A DNA stretch of 64,000 bases, taken from positions 1,753,668 through 1,817,667 of the forward strand of contig NZ_JADKSJ010000001.1 of NCBI RefSeq assembly GCF_015351235.1. The letters are read 5' to 3'. The translations under genes and the position numbers were made by a program. Below the pieces are notes generated by a model, which did no database searches, was not told where the DNA came from, and saw only the letters and a program-made list of their open reading frames with translations. The number at the start of each line of letters is the position of its first letter. The stretch's first letter is position 1. This stretch comes from Plantibacter sp. VKM Ac-2880. Lineage in GTDB: Bacteria > Actinomycetota > Actinomycetes > Actinomycetales > Microbacteriaceae. Positions 10,363 through 18,984 of the stretch are shown in pieces.

Positions 10363-11393
10363 CGGGTCGCACCTGCCGCCAGGTCGCGCCGCAGCCGGCC
10401 CAGCGTCGCGTCGTCGACATCCTCGCCGAGCATCCTGAGGCCGAGCGCCGCGGCACCGACGAGGCCGTCGGCGACCGGGACGAGTCGGGCTCCCGCGGCC
10501 GCGGCCGACAGCCGCTCCCTGGCCGAACAGACGGCCGGGAGCAGGCCGTTCACGAGCACGCTCCCTCCGACGACGAGCGTGGCGTCGCGGTCGTCCGAAT
10601 CCAGACCCGTGACGCGCTCCACGAGGAGCGCCAACCGGTCCACCGCGGCGTCGAGGATCGCCAGCGCGACCTCGTCGTCAATGGCCAGGAAGGCGAGTGG
10701 CGCGAGGCGCGCGATGGCGATGGGCGGACCGTCGTTCACGGACCGGATGAGTGCGTCGAGCGCCGACGATCGGCGACGGTGCGCCTGGTCGGACGTCGTC
10801 TCCGGTGTGGTGCCGATCATCTGACAGAGCAACGGGGTGAGCGCAGTTCTCGGACCGATGTCGTCCAGGTCGGCGGCGACCGCGCGGACCACCCGACGGG
10901 CGATCCAGAACCCGGAACCGCCGTCACCGAGGAGCCATCCGGCGCCACCGACCTCGCGGACGACCCGGCGGTCCCTGATCCGGCCGGCGACGCTCCCGGT
11001 TCCCGCGACGAGCACGATGCCGTCGGGTGACGCCGAGCCCGATCCGTACATCCCCAGCAGGTCCGGCTCGATCACGACCGGTCCGAGTCCGAGCGGACGG
11101 AGGTGTGCATCGAGGGCGCGCCGGTAGGCGTCGGAGACCAGTCCCGCCTGCGTGATCACCACGGGTGACCCCGCTGCGACGGCCGGGCCGCCGGGCGTGT
11201 TCCCGGCCTGGTCGAGCGCGGCACGCGCGGCGAGGGCGATCTGCGTTGCAGCGGCGTCGACGCCCGATGAGGTCGGATTCCCGCCGCCCGCGCGGCCGGA
11301 GCCGAGTCGCCGCGCCGAGGCGTCGACGAGCGCCGCGCGGGACGAGGTGCCGCCGGCATCGACCGCCAGTGTTGTTTTCATCATCGTCATCAT
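10359..11393 (-). CDS. BadF/BadG/BcrA-type ATPase, probable N-acetylglucosamine kinase
   Basis: ASKHA-fold kinase (about 344 aa). The phosphate-1 motif is TLAVDAGGTSSRAALVD at the start. An adenosine/phosphate-2 region follows with VLVAGTGSVAG and GWLLGDGGSGFWIAR, the pattern of GlcNAc kinases such as mammalian NAGK. Divergent from an RpiR regulator and an NgcEFG-like importer, so cytoplasmic phosphorylation of incoming GlcNAc is the likely job. Five close in-frame codons (ATG ATG ACG ATG ATG, 11393-11379) make the start ambiguous. I took the outermost, which leaves a leader of about 24 nt from a TACAGT -10. Confidence 0.8.
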   Translation of the reverse strand: MMTMMKTTLAVDAGGTSSRAALVDASARRLGSGRAGGGNPTSSGVDAAATQIALAARAALDQAGNTPGGPAVAAGSPVVITQAGLVSDAYRRALDAHLRPLGLGPVVIEPDLLGMYGSGSASPDGIVLVAGTGSVAGRIRDRRVVREVGGAGWLLGDGGSGFWIARRVVRAVAADLDDIGPRTALTPLLCQMIGTTPETTSDQAHRRRSSALDALIRSVNDGPPIAIARLAPLAFLAIDDEVALAILDAAVDRLALLVERVTGLDSDDRDATLVVGGSVLVNGLLPAVCSARERLSAAAAGARLVPVADGLVGAAALGLRMLGEDVDDATLGRLRRDLAAGATR

Positions 11394-11395
11394 CT

Positions 11396-11442
11396 CGAAA
11401 CATGTTGCCGTGGGCCACAACGTACTGTAAGAATCAGTTTCG
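11396..11442. promoter_or_regulatory. Back-to-back promoters of the kinase and rpiR genes
   Basis: Forward: TTGCCG (11405-11410), 17 nt, TAAGAA (11428-11433), for rpiR. Reverse: TACAGT (11429-11424), for the kinase gene. The two -10 elements overlap. The region is bracketed by CGAAAC (11396-11401) and GTTTCG (11437-11442), an inverted pair that may bind the RpiR protein. The promoters are visible; the operator role is inferred. Confidence 0.5.
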
Positions 11443-11474
11443 CGTCCCTCCAATGAAGGAGAAAAGGAATTTCC

Positions 11475-12422
11475 ATGACTGTTTCCGTCCGCACCGACCC
11501 ACCGGTCGAGCACGCCACCGGCGTGACCAACCGGATTCGGTCGCGGATGCCGGAGATGTCCGGGGTCATGCTGCGGATCGCGGACTACCTCCTGGAGAAG
11601 CCCGACGCCCCCCTCACCCTCACGATCGGTGAACTCGCCGCCGATTCCGGTGTCTCCGCGGCCACGATCACCCGCTTCTGCCGCATCATCGGGTACACGG
11701 GCTACGCGCCGTTCCGGGTCGACCTCGCGAAGGACTTCGGACGCAGCACGGCCCGTGACTCGTGGCGCACCGACATCGGGCGGGCCTTCGGTCCCGACGA
11801 CTCGGCGCCGGACGTCCTGAGCACGCTGCTCAACGCGCACACGCGGACGCTCCGAGAGACCGCCGAGGTGATCGACCTCGACGTCATGCTCGAGATCGCG
11901 GGAGCGATCGCGCGGAGCCGGAACGTCGACATCTACGGAGTCGGCGGGAGTGCGATGCTCGCCGACGAGATGCAGGCGAGGCTCTACCGGATCGGCATCA
12001 GTACGCACGCCTGGTCCGAGGTGCACGCCGGCCTCACGAGCGCGGCGATCCAGGGACCAGACACCGTCGCCCTGGGCATCAGCAACACCGGCCGCACCGA
12101 GGAGACCATCCAGATGCTCCGCCAGGCCGGCCGCTCCGGCGCGCTCACCGTGGCGATCAGCAACAACCCGGACTCCCCGCTCGTCGCCGAGTCGACCCTG
12201 GCCATCATCACCTCGGCCCACGAACGGTTCCTCCAGCCGGACGACCTCTCCGCCAAGCACGGCCAGCTGTTCGTCCTCGACCTCCTCTACCTCTTCGTCG
12301 CCCAGCAGAACTTCGAACGCACGACCAAGCGCCTGGCGGCCTCCGCACTCGCCGTCGCCCCGCACCGCCGACCGACGAGGGCGGGAGCCCTCTCCGAGAC
12401 CCCGTCGCCCGTTGGCGTCTGA
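11475..12422 (+). CDS. MurR/RpiR family transcriptional regulator
   Basis: Regulator (315 aa) with an N-terminal HTH_6 domain (residues about 15-90, with LTIGELAADSGVSAATITRF as the recognition helix region) and a C-terminal SIS domain that senses phosphosugars (NVDIYGVGGSAMLADEMQ, then ALGISNTGRTEETIQMLRQA). Such proteins control amino-sugar and hexose catabolism. Start ATG 11475 follows a strong AAGGAG-containing site. The kinase gene is divergent and a SIS protein plus an importer lie downstream, so it is the likely local regulator responding to GlcNAc-6-phosphate or a related compound. Confidence 0.9.
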   Translation: MTVSVRTDPPVEHATGVTNRIRSRMPEMSGVMLRIADYLLEKPDAPLTLTIGELAADSGVSAATITRFCRIIGYTGYAPFRVDLAKDFGRSTARDSWRTDIGRAFGPDDSAPDVLSTLLNAHTRTLRETAEVIDLDVMLEIAGAIARSRNVDIYGVGGSAMLADEMQARLYRIGISTHAWSEVHAGLTSAAIQGPDTVALGISNTGRTEETIQMLRQAGRSGALTVAISNNPDSPLVAESTLAIITSAHERFLQPDDLSAKHGQLFVLDLLYLFVAQQNFERTTKRLAASALAVAPHRRPTRAGALSETPSPVGV

Positions 12423-12432
12423 GAGGAACCGC

Positions 12433-13212
12433 ATGAGCACCGCATCCACCACGAGCTGGACGGATCACCTCGACCGCTACACCGAGGAGGTCACCTCCCG
12501 CCTGGCCGACATCACCCGGGCGGCGCGGTCCGGCGAGCTCGACCCTGCGATCGATCTCCTGGTCACGGCGCTCGACCAGGGCGCGGTCATCCAGGCGTTC
12601 GGGACCGGCCACTCCGAGGCCTTCGCGATGGAGATCGCCGGTCGTGCCGGCGGGCTGATCCCCACGAACAAGATCGCCCTGCGCGACGTCGTCCTTCGCG
12701 GCGGACGGTCGGTGGACGATCTGGGCGGTGCCGCGTTGGAGCGTAGCGGTGACGTCGCGGCGGAACTGTTCGCGATCTCCCCGGTCGGGCCGGGCGACGT
12801 GTTCATCATCGCCTCGAACTCGGGTGTCAACGGGTCGATCGTGGGGCTCGCGCTGCTCGCGAAGGAGCACGGACACTCCGTCATCGCCGTCACCTCGCTC
12901 GAGCACACCTCCCGGGTCGAGCCGAAGCACCCGAGCGGCCTCCGGCTCTCCGAGGTCGCCGACGTCGTCCTCGACAACCGCGCCCCCTTCGGCGACGCGA
13001 CCATCGAGGTCCAGGACGGCGTCCCCGTCGGCGCGGTCTCCTCGATCACGGCCGCGTACCTCGCGCAGCTCCTCACCATCGGCGTCGCGGCCAGGATCGC
13101 GGCGACCGGCGAGACCCCACCGCTCTACATCTCGGCCAACATCCCGGGCGGCGACGAGCACAACGGTGTGCTCGAGGACCGCTACCGAGGCCGGATCCGA
13201 CGTGACGCCTGA
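12433..13212 (+). CDS. SIS-domain protein, UPF0309 family
   Basis: Cytoplasmic protein of 259 aa with one SIS (sugar isomerase) domain. Seen: VIQAFGTGHSEAFAMEIAGR and IIASNSGVNGSIVGLALLAK, the two phosphosugar-binding Ser/Thr-Gly loops. It resembles the UPF0309 group, which often sits next to sugar ABC transporters and GlcNAc kinases. An isomerase, deaminase or etherase role on an amino-sugar phosphate is plausible but unproven. It is 10 nt after rpiR, with GAGAGGAA before the ATG, so the two are one operon. Confidence 0.78.
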   Translation: MSTASTTSWTDHLDRYTEEVTSRLADITRAARSGELDPAIDLLVTALDQGAVIQAFGTGHSEAFAMEIAGRAGGLIPTNKIALRDVVLRGGRSVDDLGGAALERSGDVAAELFAISPVGPGDVFIIASNSGVNGSIVGLALLAKEHGHSVIAVTSLEHTSRVEPKHPSGLRLSEVADVVLDNRAPFGDATIEVQDGVPVGAVSSITAAYLAQLLTIGVAARIAATGETPPLYISANIPGGDEHNGVLEDRYRGRIRRDA

Positions 13213-13307
13213 GCCCCAGGCGTCGCAGCACCAGCACCACACACCCGACCGCACCACCCCGACAGCACCACACCCGGGCAAGACACGAATCACTGGAAGG
13301 TAGACCG

Positions 13308-14714
13308 ATGGACAAGCAGCCAGCAACGCTCCAACGCCGCGATTTCCTCCGAGGGGCACTCGCTACCGCGATCCTCCTCCCGCTCGGCGGGACGCTCGCG
13401 TCCTGTGTCGGCGGTGGAGGCGGCGCGACCACCACCGGCGGACCGGTCTCGGCCGACAACCCGTTCGGCATGGCAGCCAACTCGACGGTCGACGCCGTCA
13501 TCTTCAAGGGTGGCTACGGCATCGAGTACACCGAGTTCGCCGGCAAGCTCGTCGAGAAGCAGCAGAAGGGATCGACCGTCAAGGTCACCGCAGCGACGAA
13601 CATCGCCCAGACCCTCCAGCCGCGGTTCGTGGCCGGCAACCCGCCGGACGTCATCGACAACAGCGGTGCGGGCCTCATCGGCATCAACACCATCCGCGAG
13701 CAGCTCGCCGACCTGACGGACGTCATCGAGGCGAAGAACTACGAGGGCAAGGTCATCAAGGACACCCTCTACCCGGGCGTCGTCGAGCCGGGCACCTTCG
13801 ACGGCAAGTTCGTCCAGCTGAACTACGTGCTGACCGTCTACGCGGTCTGGTACTCCGCGGCGCTCTTCGAGGCCAACGGCTGGACCCCGCCGAAGACGTG
13901 GGCTGAGGCCCTCGACCTCGGTGCGAAGGCCAAGGAGCAGGGCAAGTACCTGTTCGGTTGGGGCACCGAGGCGGCCACCTACTACCTGACGATGGCCATC
14001 GCCTCGGCGATCAAGGAGGGTGGCGACGAGGTTCGTCTGGCGCTCGAGAACCTCGAGGCGGACTGCTGGTCGAAGCCGGCCGTCCAGGACGTGCTCAAGG
14101 GACTCAAAGCGATCATCGACGCCGGGTACGTCAAGCCCGGTGGCGCCGGAACGCAGTTCACCGCTGCGCAGGCGCAATGGAGCAACTCCGAGGACTTCAT
14201 CCTCTACCCCTCGGGTGGCTGGATCGAGAACGAGATGAAGACCCAGACGAAGGACGGTTTCAAGATGACCGGCGCGCCCGAGCCGACGGTCTCCGCCGAC
14301 TCCGCTCTGCCGTACTCGGCGCTGCACAGCACCGCCGGTGAAGGGTTCATCGTCCCGTCGCAGGGCAAGAACGTCGGCGGCGGCAAGGAGTTCCTGCGGG
14401 CCATGCTGTCGAACGACGCCGCAGTCAACTTCGCGAAGACGACCTTCTCGTCCACCATCGTGAAGGACACGATCCCGGAGGACGGCTTCGGTTCGACGGC
14501 GCTCGTGTCGCAGGTCAAGATGCTGGGCGACGCCGGGACCGACGTGTTCTCGTGGAACTTCATCGACCTGTACGGCCTCAACACGGATCTCCTCGTGCTG
14601 TGGAACACGTTCCTGCAGGGTGGCTCCGATGTCGCCACGCTCACCAAGGGCATGCAGGACATCTCCGACAAGGTCCGCAACGACGACTCCGTGGACAAGG
14701 TCACCGTCAAATGA
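13308..14714 (+). CDS. ngcE: Sugar ABC transporter substrate-binding lipoprotein, NgcE-like
   Basis: Extracellular solute-binding protein (468 aa) of the N-acetylglucosamine/diacetylchitobiose class. The N-terminus has a twin-arginine motif (RRDFLRG) and a lipobox ending LASC, so it is probably Tat-exported and lipid-anchored. VIFKGGYGIEY, ETLQPRF-like TLQPRFVAGNPPDVIDNSGA, PGVVEPGTFDGK and TVYAVWYSAALFE resemble NgcE as I recall it. The ATG is preceded by GGAAGG. Its stop overlaps the first permease start (ATGA). A gap of 95 nt without a visible promoter separates it from the SIS gene. Confidence 0.78.
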   Translation: MDKQPATLQRRDFLRGALATAILLPLGGTLASCVGGGGGATTTGGPVSADNPFGMAANSTVDAVIFKGGYGIEYTEFAGKLVEKQQKGSTVKVTAATNIAQTLQPRFVAGNPPDVIDNSGAGLIGINTIREQLADLTDVIEAKNYEGKVIKDTLYPGVVEPGTFDGKFVQLNYVLTVYAVWYSAALFEANGWTPPKTWAEALDLGAKAKEQGKYLFGWGTEAATYYLTMAIASAIKEGGDEVRLALENLEADCWSKPAVQDVLKGLKAIIDAGYVKPGGAGTQFTAAQAQWSNSEDFILYPSGGWIENEMKTQTKDGFKMTGAPEPTVSADSALPYSALHSTAGEGFIVPSQGKNVGGGKEFLRAMLSNDAAVNFAKTTFSSTIVKDTIPEDGFGSTALVSQVKMLGDAGTDVFSWNFIDLYGLNTDLLVLWNTFLQGGSDVATLTKGMQDISDKVRNDDSVDKVTVK

Positions 14715-15715
14715 CGGCGGTCGGCACGCCGATCGGGAAGGTGGGAGGGGCCACCCCTCCCGCCGCCCGGCGGCTGCGCCGCCGGGACTTCACGTTCGAC
14801 CGGGTCTCGTTCTTCCTGGTCTTCCTGATCGTGCCGGTGGTGGGGTACGTCGTCTTCGTGGTCTCACCGTTCGCGCAAGCGGCGTACTACTCGTTGACGA
14901 ACTGGTCCGGGTTCTCCCCGGGCATGGACTTCGTCGGGTTGTCGAACTACACGAAGCTCTTCCAGGACCAGACCTTCCTCCAGTCCATGGGCAACAGCGT
15001 CGCGCTCGCGATCGTCCTGCCGCTCGTGACCCTCGGGATCGCGTTCCTCTTCGCCTCCCTCATCACGATCGGCGGACCGAGCAACGGACCGATCCGCGGC
15101 TTGCGCAACTCCAGCGTGTACCGCGTGATCACCTTCTTCCCGTACGTCGTGCCGGCCATCGTCATCGGCCTTATCTGGAAGCAGATCTACGACCCGTCGT
15201 CCGGGCTGCTGAACGGCTTCCTGACCGGCATCGGTCTCGACCAGTTCGCCTCGTTCGCCTGGCTCGGTTCACCGGACACGGCGATGATCGCCACCATGTT
15301 CGTCATCGTCTGGGGACTCATCGGGTTCTACACGGTGCTCTTCATCGCGGCGATCAAGGGTGTGCCGGCCGAGGTGTACGAGGCGGCACGGATCGACGGC
15401 GCGGGTCGCTTGCGGACCGCGCTCACGATCACGATCCCGTTGATCCGGGACAACATCCAGACCGCGTACATCTACATGGGCATCCTCGCCCTCGACGCGT
15501 TCGTGTACATGGCCGCGTTGAACCCGGGCGGCGGCCCGTCGAACACCACGCTCGTGATGTCGCAGCAGCTGTTCACGACGGCGTTCACCAAGGGCCAGTT
15601 CGGCTACGCCTGCGCCATGGGGGTCGTGCTCGCGCTCGTCACCCTGATGTTCGCCGGCGTCGTCTTCCTGGTCAGCCGGCTCACCGGCGGCAACGATGAA
15701 GGGGTGGCGGAATGA
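14711..15715 (+). CDS. Carbohydrate ABC transporter permease, NgcF-like
   Basis: Inner-membrane permease (334 aa) with about six membrane spans, starting with FFLVFLIVPVVGYVVFVV after a basic cytoplasmic N-terminus. The EAA loop that docks the ATPase is visible near residue 230 (VYEAARIDGAGRLRTALTI). MalF-type partner of the next gene. ATG 14711 overlaps the ngcE stop, and its own stop overlaps the next start, so the three are tightly coupled. No ATPase gene is nearby; a shared MsiK-type ATPase elsewhere is expected, as for other actinobacterial oligosaccharide importers. Confidence 0.88.
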   Translation: MTAVGTPIGKVGGATPPAARRLRRRDFTFDRVSFFLVFLIVPVVGYVVFVVSPFAQAAYYSLTNWSGFSPGMDFVGLSNYTKLFQDQTFLQSMGNSVALAIVLPLVTLGIAFLFASLITIGGPSNGPIRGLRNSSVYRVITFFPYVVPAIVIGLIWKQIYDPSSGLLNGFLTGIGLDQFASFAWLGSPDTAMIATMFVIVWGLIGFYTVLFIAAIKGVPAEVYEAARIDGAGRLRTALTITIPLIRDNIQTAYIYMGILALDAFVYMAALNPGGGPSNTTLVMSQQLFTTAFTKGQFGYACAMGVVLALVTLMFAGVVFLVSRLTGGNDEGVAE

Positions 15716-16626
15716 CCGTCCAGACCACGGCGACGACCGCGAACCCGGCGGTCGTCGGGAAGCCCGGTACGCGCACACCGGCCAGCCGCAAACCGACCAC
15801 GGGCGACCGCGTCGTCGGGACGGCATCCCACACGGTGCTGATCATCTGGTCCATCGTGGTGGTGGTGCCGCTGCTCTGGACCGTCATGTCGTCGTTCAAG
15901 ACCAGCTCGGAGATCTTCGCCTCGCCGTTCTCCCTGCCGTCGAACTGGAACTTCGACAACTACGTGAACGCGTGGACGACCGCCGGCATCGGGAGCTTCT
16001 TCCTCAACTCGATCGTGGTGGTGTTCGGCGCGCTCATCGTGACCATGCTGTTCGGTTCGATGTGCGCGTACGTGTTGGCCCGGTTCCGGTTCTTCGGCAG
16101 CCGAGCGATCTACTACCTCATGCTCGCGGGTCTCACCTTCCCGGTGTTCCTCGCGATCGTGCCGTTGTTCTTCGTGCTGCAGAGCCTCGGACTGTTGAAC
16201 TCACTTCCGGGGCTCATCCTGACCTATGCGGCGTTCGCCTTTCCGTTCACCGTGTTCTTCCTCTTCTCCTTCTTCAAGTCGCTGCCGGTCTCCATCGCCG
16301 AGGCTGCGGCAATCGACGGGGCCGGGGAGTGGAGGACGTTCTTCCAGGTGATGCTCCCGATGGCCCGCCCGGGGCTCGCGACCGTCGCGATCCTCAACTT
16401 CGTCGGCCTGTGGAACCAGTTCCTCCTTCCGGTGGCACTCAACTCGAACCCGCAGAACTACGTCCTCACGCAGGGGATGGCGTCGTTCGCGGCGCAGGCT
16501 GGGTATTCGGTCGACTTCGGCGCGCTCTTCGCGGCCTCCGTCATCACCGTCGTCCCCGTGCTCATCGTGTATCTGATCTTCCAGCGTCAGCTGCAGGGTT
16601 CGGTTTCGCAGGGCACGGACAAGTAG
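15712..16626 (+). CDS. Carbohydrate ABC transporter permease, NgcG-like
   Basis: MalG-type permease (304 aa) with six predicted membrane spans, the first being LIIWSIVVVVPLLWTVMSSF. The EAA motif region reads SIAEAAAIDGAGEWRTFFQV. It starts with an ATGA overlap on the preceding permease and completes the importer. A weak hairpin (16629-16645) follows; cutC starts 53 nt downstream and probably has its own promoter. Confidence 0.88.
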   Translation: MTVQTTATTANPAVVGKPGTRTPASRKPTTGDRVVGTASHTVLIIWSIVVVVPLLWTVMSSFKTSSEIFASPFSLPSNWNFDNYVNAWTTAGIGSFFLNSIVVVFGALIVTMLFGSMCAYVLARFRFFGSRAIYYLMLAGLTFPVFLAIVPLFFVLQSLGLLNSLPGLILTYAAFAFPFTVFFLFSFFKSLPVSIAEAAAIDGAGEWRTFFQVMLPMARPGLATVAILNFVGLWNQFLLPVALNSNPQNYVLTQGMASFAAQAGYSVDFGALFAASVITVVPVLIVYLIFQRQLQGSVSQGTDK

Positions 16627-16679
16627 CGCGTCGGCGTGCGCGACGTGCCACCGAGGGGAACCCTGGAACAATGGTCCGA

Positions 16680-17435
16680 ATGAGCTCCCAGTCGCCAATC
16701 GCCGTCGAGATCGCCGTCCAGGACCTCGAGGGGGTCCGCATCGCCATCCGTGAGGGTGCACAGCGGGTCGAACTCTGCCAGGCCCTCGGGTCGGGCGGAC
16801 TCACCCCGTCCATCGGCCTCGTCATGGCCGCGGTCCGTGCGGCGGACGAGGCCGGGCTCGGTGATTTCGTCCACGTCCTGGTCCGGCCTCGTGAGGGCGG
16901 TTTCGTCTACACGCCGGCCGAGATCGAGGTCATGTCGGGCGACATCCTCGCGCTGGAGGCGGCGGGTGCCGCAGGGATCGTCGTCGGCGCCCTCCGGGCC
17001 GATCGCACGATCGACACGGAGGCGCTGGCGCAACTGCGACAGGCCGCCGGTTCGCTGGCCGTGACCTTCCACCGTGCCGTCGACGCGACGCTCGACCCGG
17101 TCCGCGCCGCAGACGAGCTCCGCGCCGCCGGGGTGGACCGTCTGTTGACGTCGGGTGGCGCGCGCGCGAGCATCGACGGCGCAGAGAAGCTCGCGGCCAT
17201 GGCGTCGAACGGTGACGGCTCGATGGAGATCATGGCCGGCGGGGGAGTGACGATCGACGCGATCCCGACGCTCGCCAGAGCCGGTGTCGACGCGGTGCAC
17301 CTCTCCGCCCGACGCCGGGCCGGGCGAGTCACGGAGACGGGTCCGGGCGGCGGATCTCCGAGCTACGACATCACCGACGCGACGACGGTCGCCCGAGCCG
17401 TCGCAGCGGTCCGCCGCGCCGCCGTCGCGGTGTGA
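16680..17435 (+). CDS. cutC: Copper homeostasis protein CutC
   Basis: TIM-barrel protein (about 251 aa) of the CutC family, linked to copper tolerance in E. coli though its exact activity is unsettled. Family motifs: EGAQRVELCQALGSGGLTPS near residue 25, HVLVRPREGGFVYT, VTFHRAVDAT, DRLLTSGG and MAGGGVTIDAI. Start: ATG 16680 follows AACAAT by 7 nt (leaderless pattern). An in-frame ATG at 16671 is the alternative and would add three residues. No metal-handling neighbour is seen. Confidence 0.9.
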   Translation: MSSQSPIAVEIAVQDLEGVRIAIREGAQRVELCQALGSGGLTPSIGLVMAAVRAADEAGLGDFVHVLVRPREGGFVYTPAEIEVMSGDILALEAAGAAGIVVGALRADRTIDTEALAQLRQAAGSLAVTFHRAVDATLDPVRAADELRAAGVDRLLTSGGARASIDGAEKLAAMASNGDGSMEIMAGGGVTIDAIPTLARAGVDAVHLSARRRAGRVTETGPGGGSPSYDITDATTVARAVAAVRRAAVAV

Positions 17436-17480
17436 CGGTCGCCGGTCGTCGGCCGGCTGGAGCGTGATCGGTCCTGGTCG

Positions 17481-17867
17481 TCAGAGCGCCACGGCGACGA
17501 GCGCGGCGATCAGCACGAGCTGACCGATCAGCCGCGGCACGAGCGGGACCGCGAGGCGACCGAACCGGGCGGGCTGTCGGGCGGCGGCGGCGTTGGCCGG
17601 GAAGACGGCGACGAGGAACACGACCAGGCAGTAGACGGCCGCGATCCTCGTCGGCGGGATCAGCAGGCCGAGACCGCCGGCGATCTCGCAGACGCCGGTG
17701 AAGACGACGAGCACCCGCGGGGTGACGGTGGTGCCGCGAAGGCGGTCGGGGATCATCGCGGCCATGGTCCTCGCCGGGCCGGGGAGGAAGTGGAGCGCCC
17801 CCATCCCGATGAACACGAGCGCGAGGACGATCGTCAGGACGGACTGCAGGATGGAGAACGGGTTCAC
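17481..17867 (-). CDS. DoxX-family membrane protein
   Basis: Small integral membrane protein (128 aa) with four predicted spans and the DoxX/SURF4-like core (IFIGMGALHFL-type helix, FTGVCEIAGGLGLLIP, then VFLVAVFPANA). Function in the membrane is not known; family members have been tied to redox balance. GTG start 17867 lies 6 nt after CACAAT, the leaderless arrangement. It is convergent with cutC (45 nt apart, only a weak hairpin between them) and divergent from the next gene. Confidence 0.78.
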   Translation of the reverse strand: MNPFSILQSVLTIVLALVFIGMGALHFLPGPARTMAAMIPDRLRGTTVTPRVLVVFTGVCEIAGGLGLLIPPTRIAAVYCLVVFLVAVFPANAAAARQPARFGRLAVPLVPRLIGQLVLIAALVAVAL

Positions 17868-17937
17868 CGTGCCATTGTGCTCCGTCGTGCGCCGGTCACC
17901 GCACCTGAGGATGCTTCGGCGACGATAGGCTGACGGC

Positions 17938-18492
17938 ATGACGGAGCAGCGGGACGACGACGCGCTGAGCTGGGCCGGAGACGACGATCCGACGCTCGAC
18001 CCCTCAGCGTCAGGTGAACGGCGCCGAACGGCAGCGCCCTCGGGCCAGACGCTCGAGACACCTGCTGCATCCGCACGGCTCGACAAGCCGGCCACGCCCG
18101 CCCCCGCGTCGGCGACCCCCGTGGAGGCCGAGACACGGTCCGAGCCGGACGAGGTGGCTGCAGCCGACCGGACGTCGGCCGGGCCGGTCGTCGCTGAGCG
18201 CGAGCAGATGAGCTCGGTCATGCTCGTGACCCTCGGGATCTTCGGCGGTGTGTTCCTGCTCTACAGCGTCGGTTGGCTCATCTCGGCGTTCCGACCGGAC
18301 GCCGCACCCCCGAGCGACGCGGTCGGCCGCTTCATGTTCGACCTCGGGCAGGGATTGGCCGTCGCCGCCGGACCGGTCTGGATGGCCGCGACCCTCTGGC
18401 TGACACGTGGCGGCAAGCCGCTCGTCCGGATCGCCATGCTCCTCCTCGGCGTCCTGCTCATCCTGCCCTGGCCGTTCCTCCGAGGAGTGTGA
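17938..18492 (+). CDS. Hypothetical membrane protein with disordered acidic N-terminus
   Basis: Protein of 184 aa not assigned to a function. Residues 1-85 are low-complexity, rich in Asp, Pro, Ala and Thr (starting MTEQRDDDALSWAGDDDPTL). Two or three hydrophobic segments follow (VMLVTLGIFGGVFLLYSVGW, an amphipathic stretch, then MLLLGVLLILPWPFL). It starts 7 nt after TAGGCT (17925-17930), so the transcript is probably leaderless. The next small membrane gene begins 5 nt after its stop, suggesting that they work together at the membrane. Confidence 0.72.
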   Translation: MTEQRDDDALSWAGDDDPTLDPSASGERRRTAAPSGQTLETPAASARLDKPATPAPASATPVEAETRSEPDEVAAADRTSAGPVVAEREQMSSVMLVTLGIFGGVFLLYSVGWLISAFRPDAAPPSDAVGRFMFDLGQGLAVAAGPVWMAATLWLTRGGKPLVRIAMLLLGVLLILPWPFLRGV

Positions 18493-18497
18493 TCGCG

Positions 18498-18869
18498 ATG
18501 CCCTCGACCCGTGCGGACACCGCCCCACAGCCCACCGCCCCTCGCCCCTCCTGGCTCAGCTGGTGCATCGCCGTGCTGTTCGGCCTGTTCTTCGCCTACG
18601 ACGTCTTCGAAGGTGTCGGCAACCTCGTCGGCATCCTCGGAACGGCGGACGGCCTCGGCGTTCCGGTCCTCCCGCTCGGCTGGGTGGTCCTCATCGGCGG
18701 CCTCCTCCTGCCGATCGTGGCCTTCGCGATCGCGTACCGGACGGGTCGCGGGCGCTCACTGGGGGAGCAGGCGGTCAGATACCTCGTCGCGCTTTGCGTG
18801 GTCGCGGCCGTCTCACTGTCCATCCTCGCGATGTTCGGCGCCCAGCAGCTCATCGACCTCTCCGCCTGA
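18498..18869 (+). CDS. Small hypothetical membrane protein
   Basis: Protein of 123 aa with three predicted membrane helices: WCIAVLFGLFFAYDVFEGVG, VVLIGGLLLPIVAFAIAY and LVALCVVAAVSLSILAMFG. No known domain was recognised. ATG 18498 was chosen; GTG 18489 is a possible alternative overlapping the previous stop. It is 5 nt after the preceding membrane-protein gene and ends before the serA promoter, so the pair forms its own operon. Confidence 0.7.
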   Translation: MPSTRADTAPQPTAPRPSWLSWCIAVLFGLFFAYDVFEGVGNLVGILGTADGLGVPVLPLGWVVLIGGLLLPIVAFAIAYRTGRGRSLGEQAVRYLVALCVVAAVSLSILAMFGAQQLIDLSA

Positions 18870-18984
18870 GCCACCGGCGGCGGCGTCACACGACGAACCG
18901 CGGAGTGCGCCTCCGATAGGCTTGCGACGGCCGCCGGACACCGACGCGCTGCCCACCCCACTGCTACTGCGAAGGAACCGTTCC

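Noticed and set aside
11394-12452. Upstream extension of the kinase frame to 12452 across rpiR
   Set aside because: The region is the antisense of rpiR; kinase homology begins at TLAVDAGGTS after 11393 and a promoter lies just before it.
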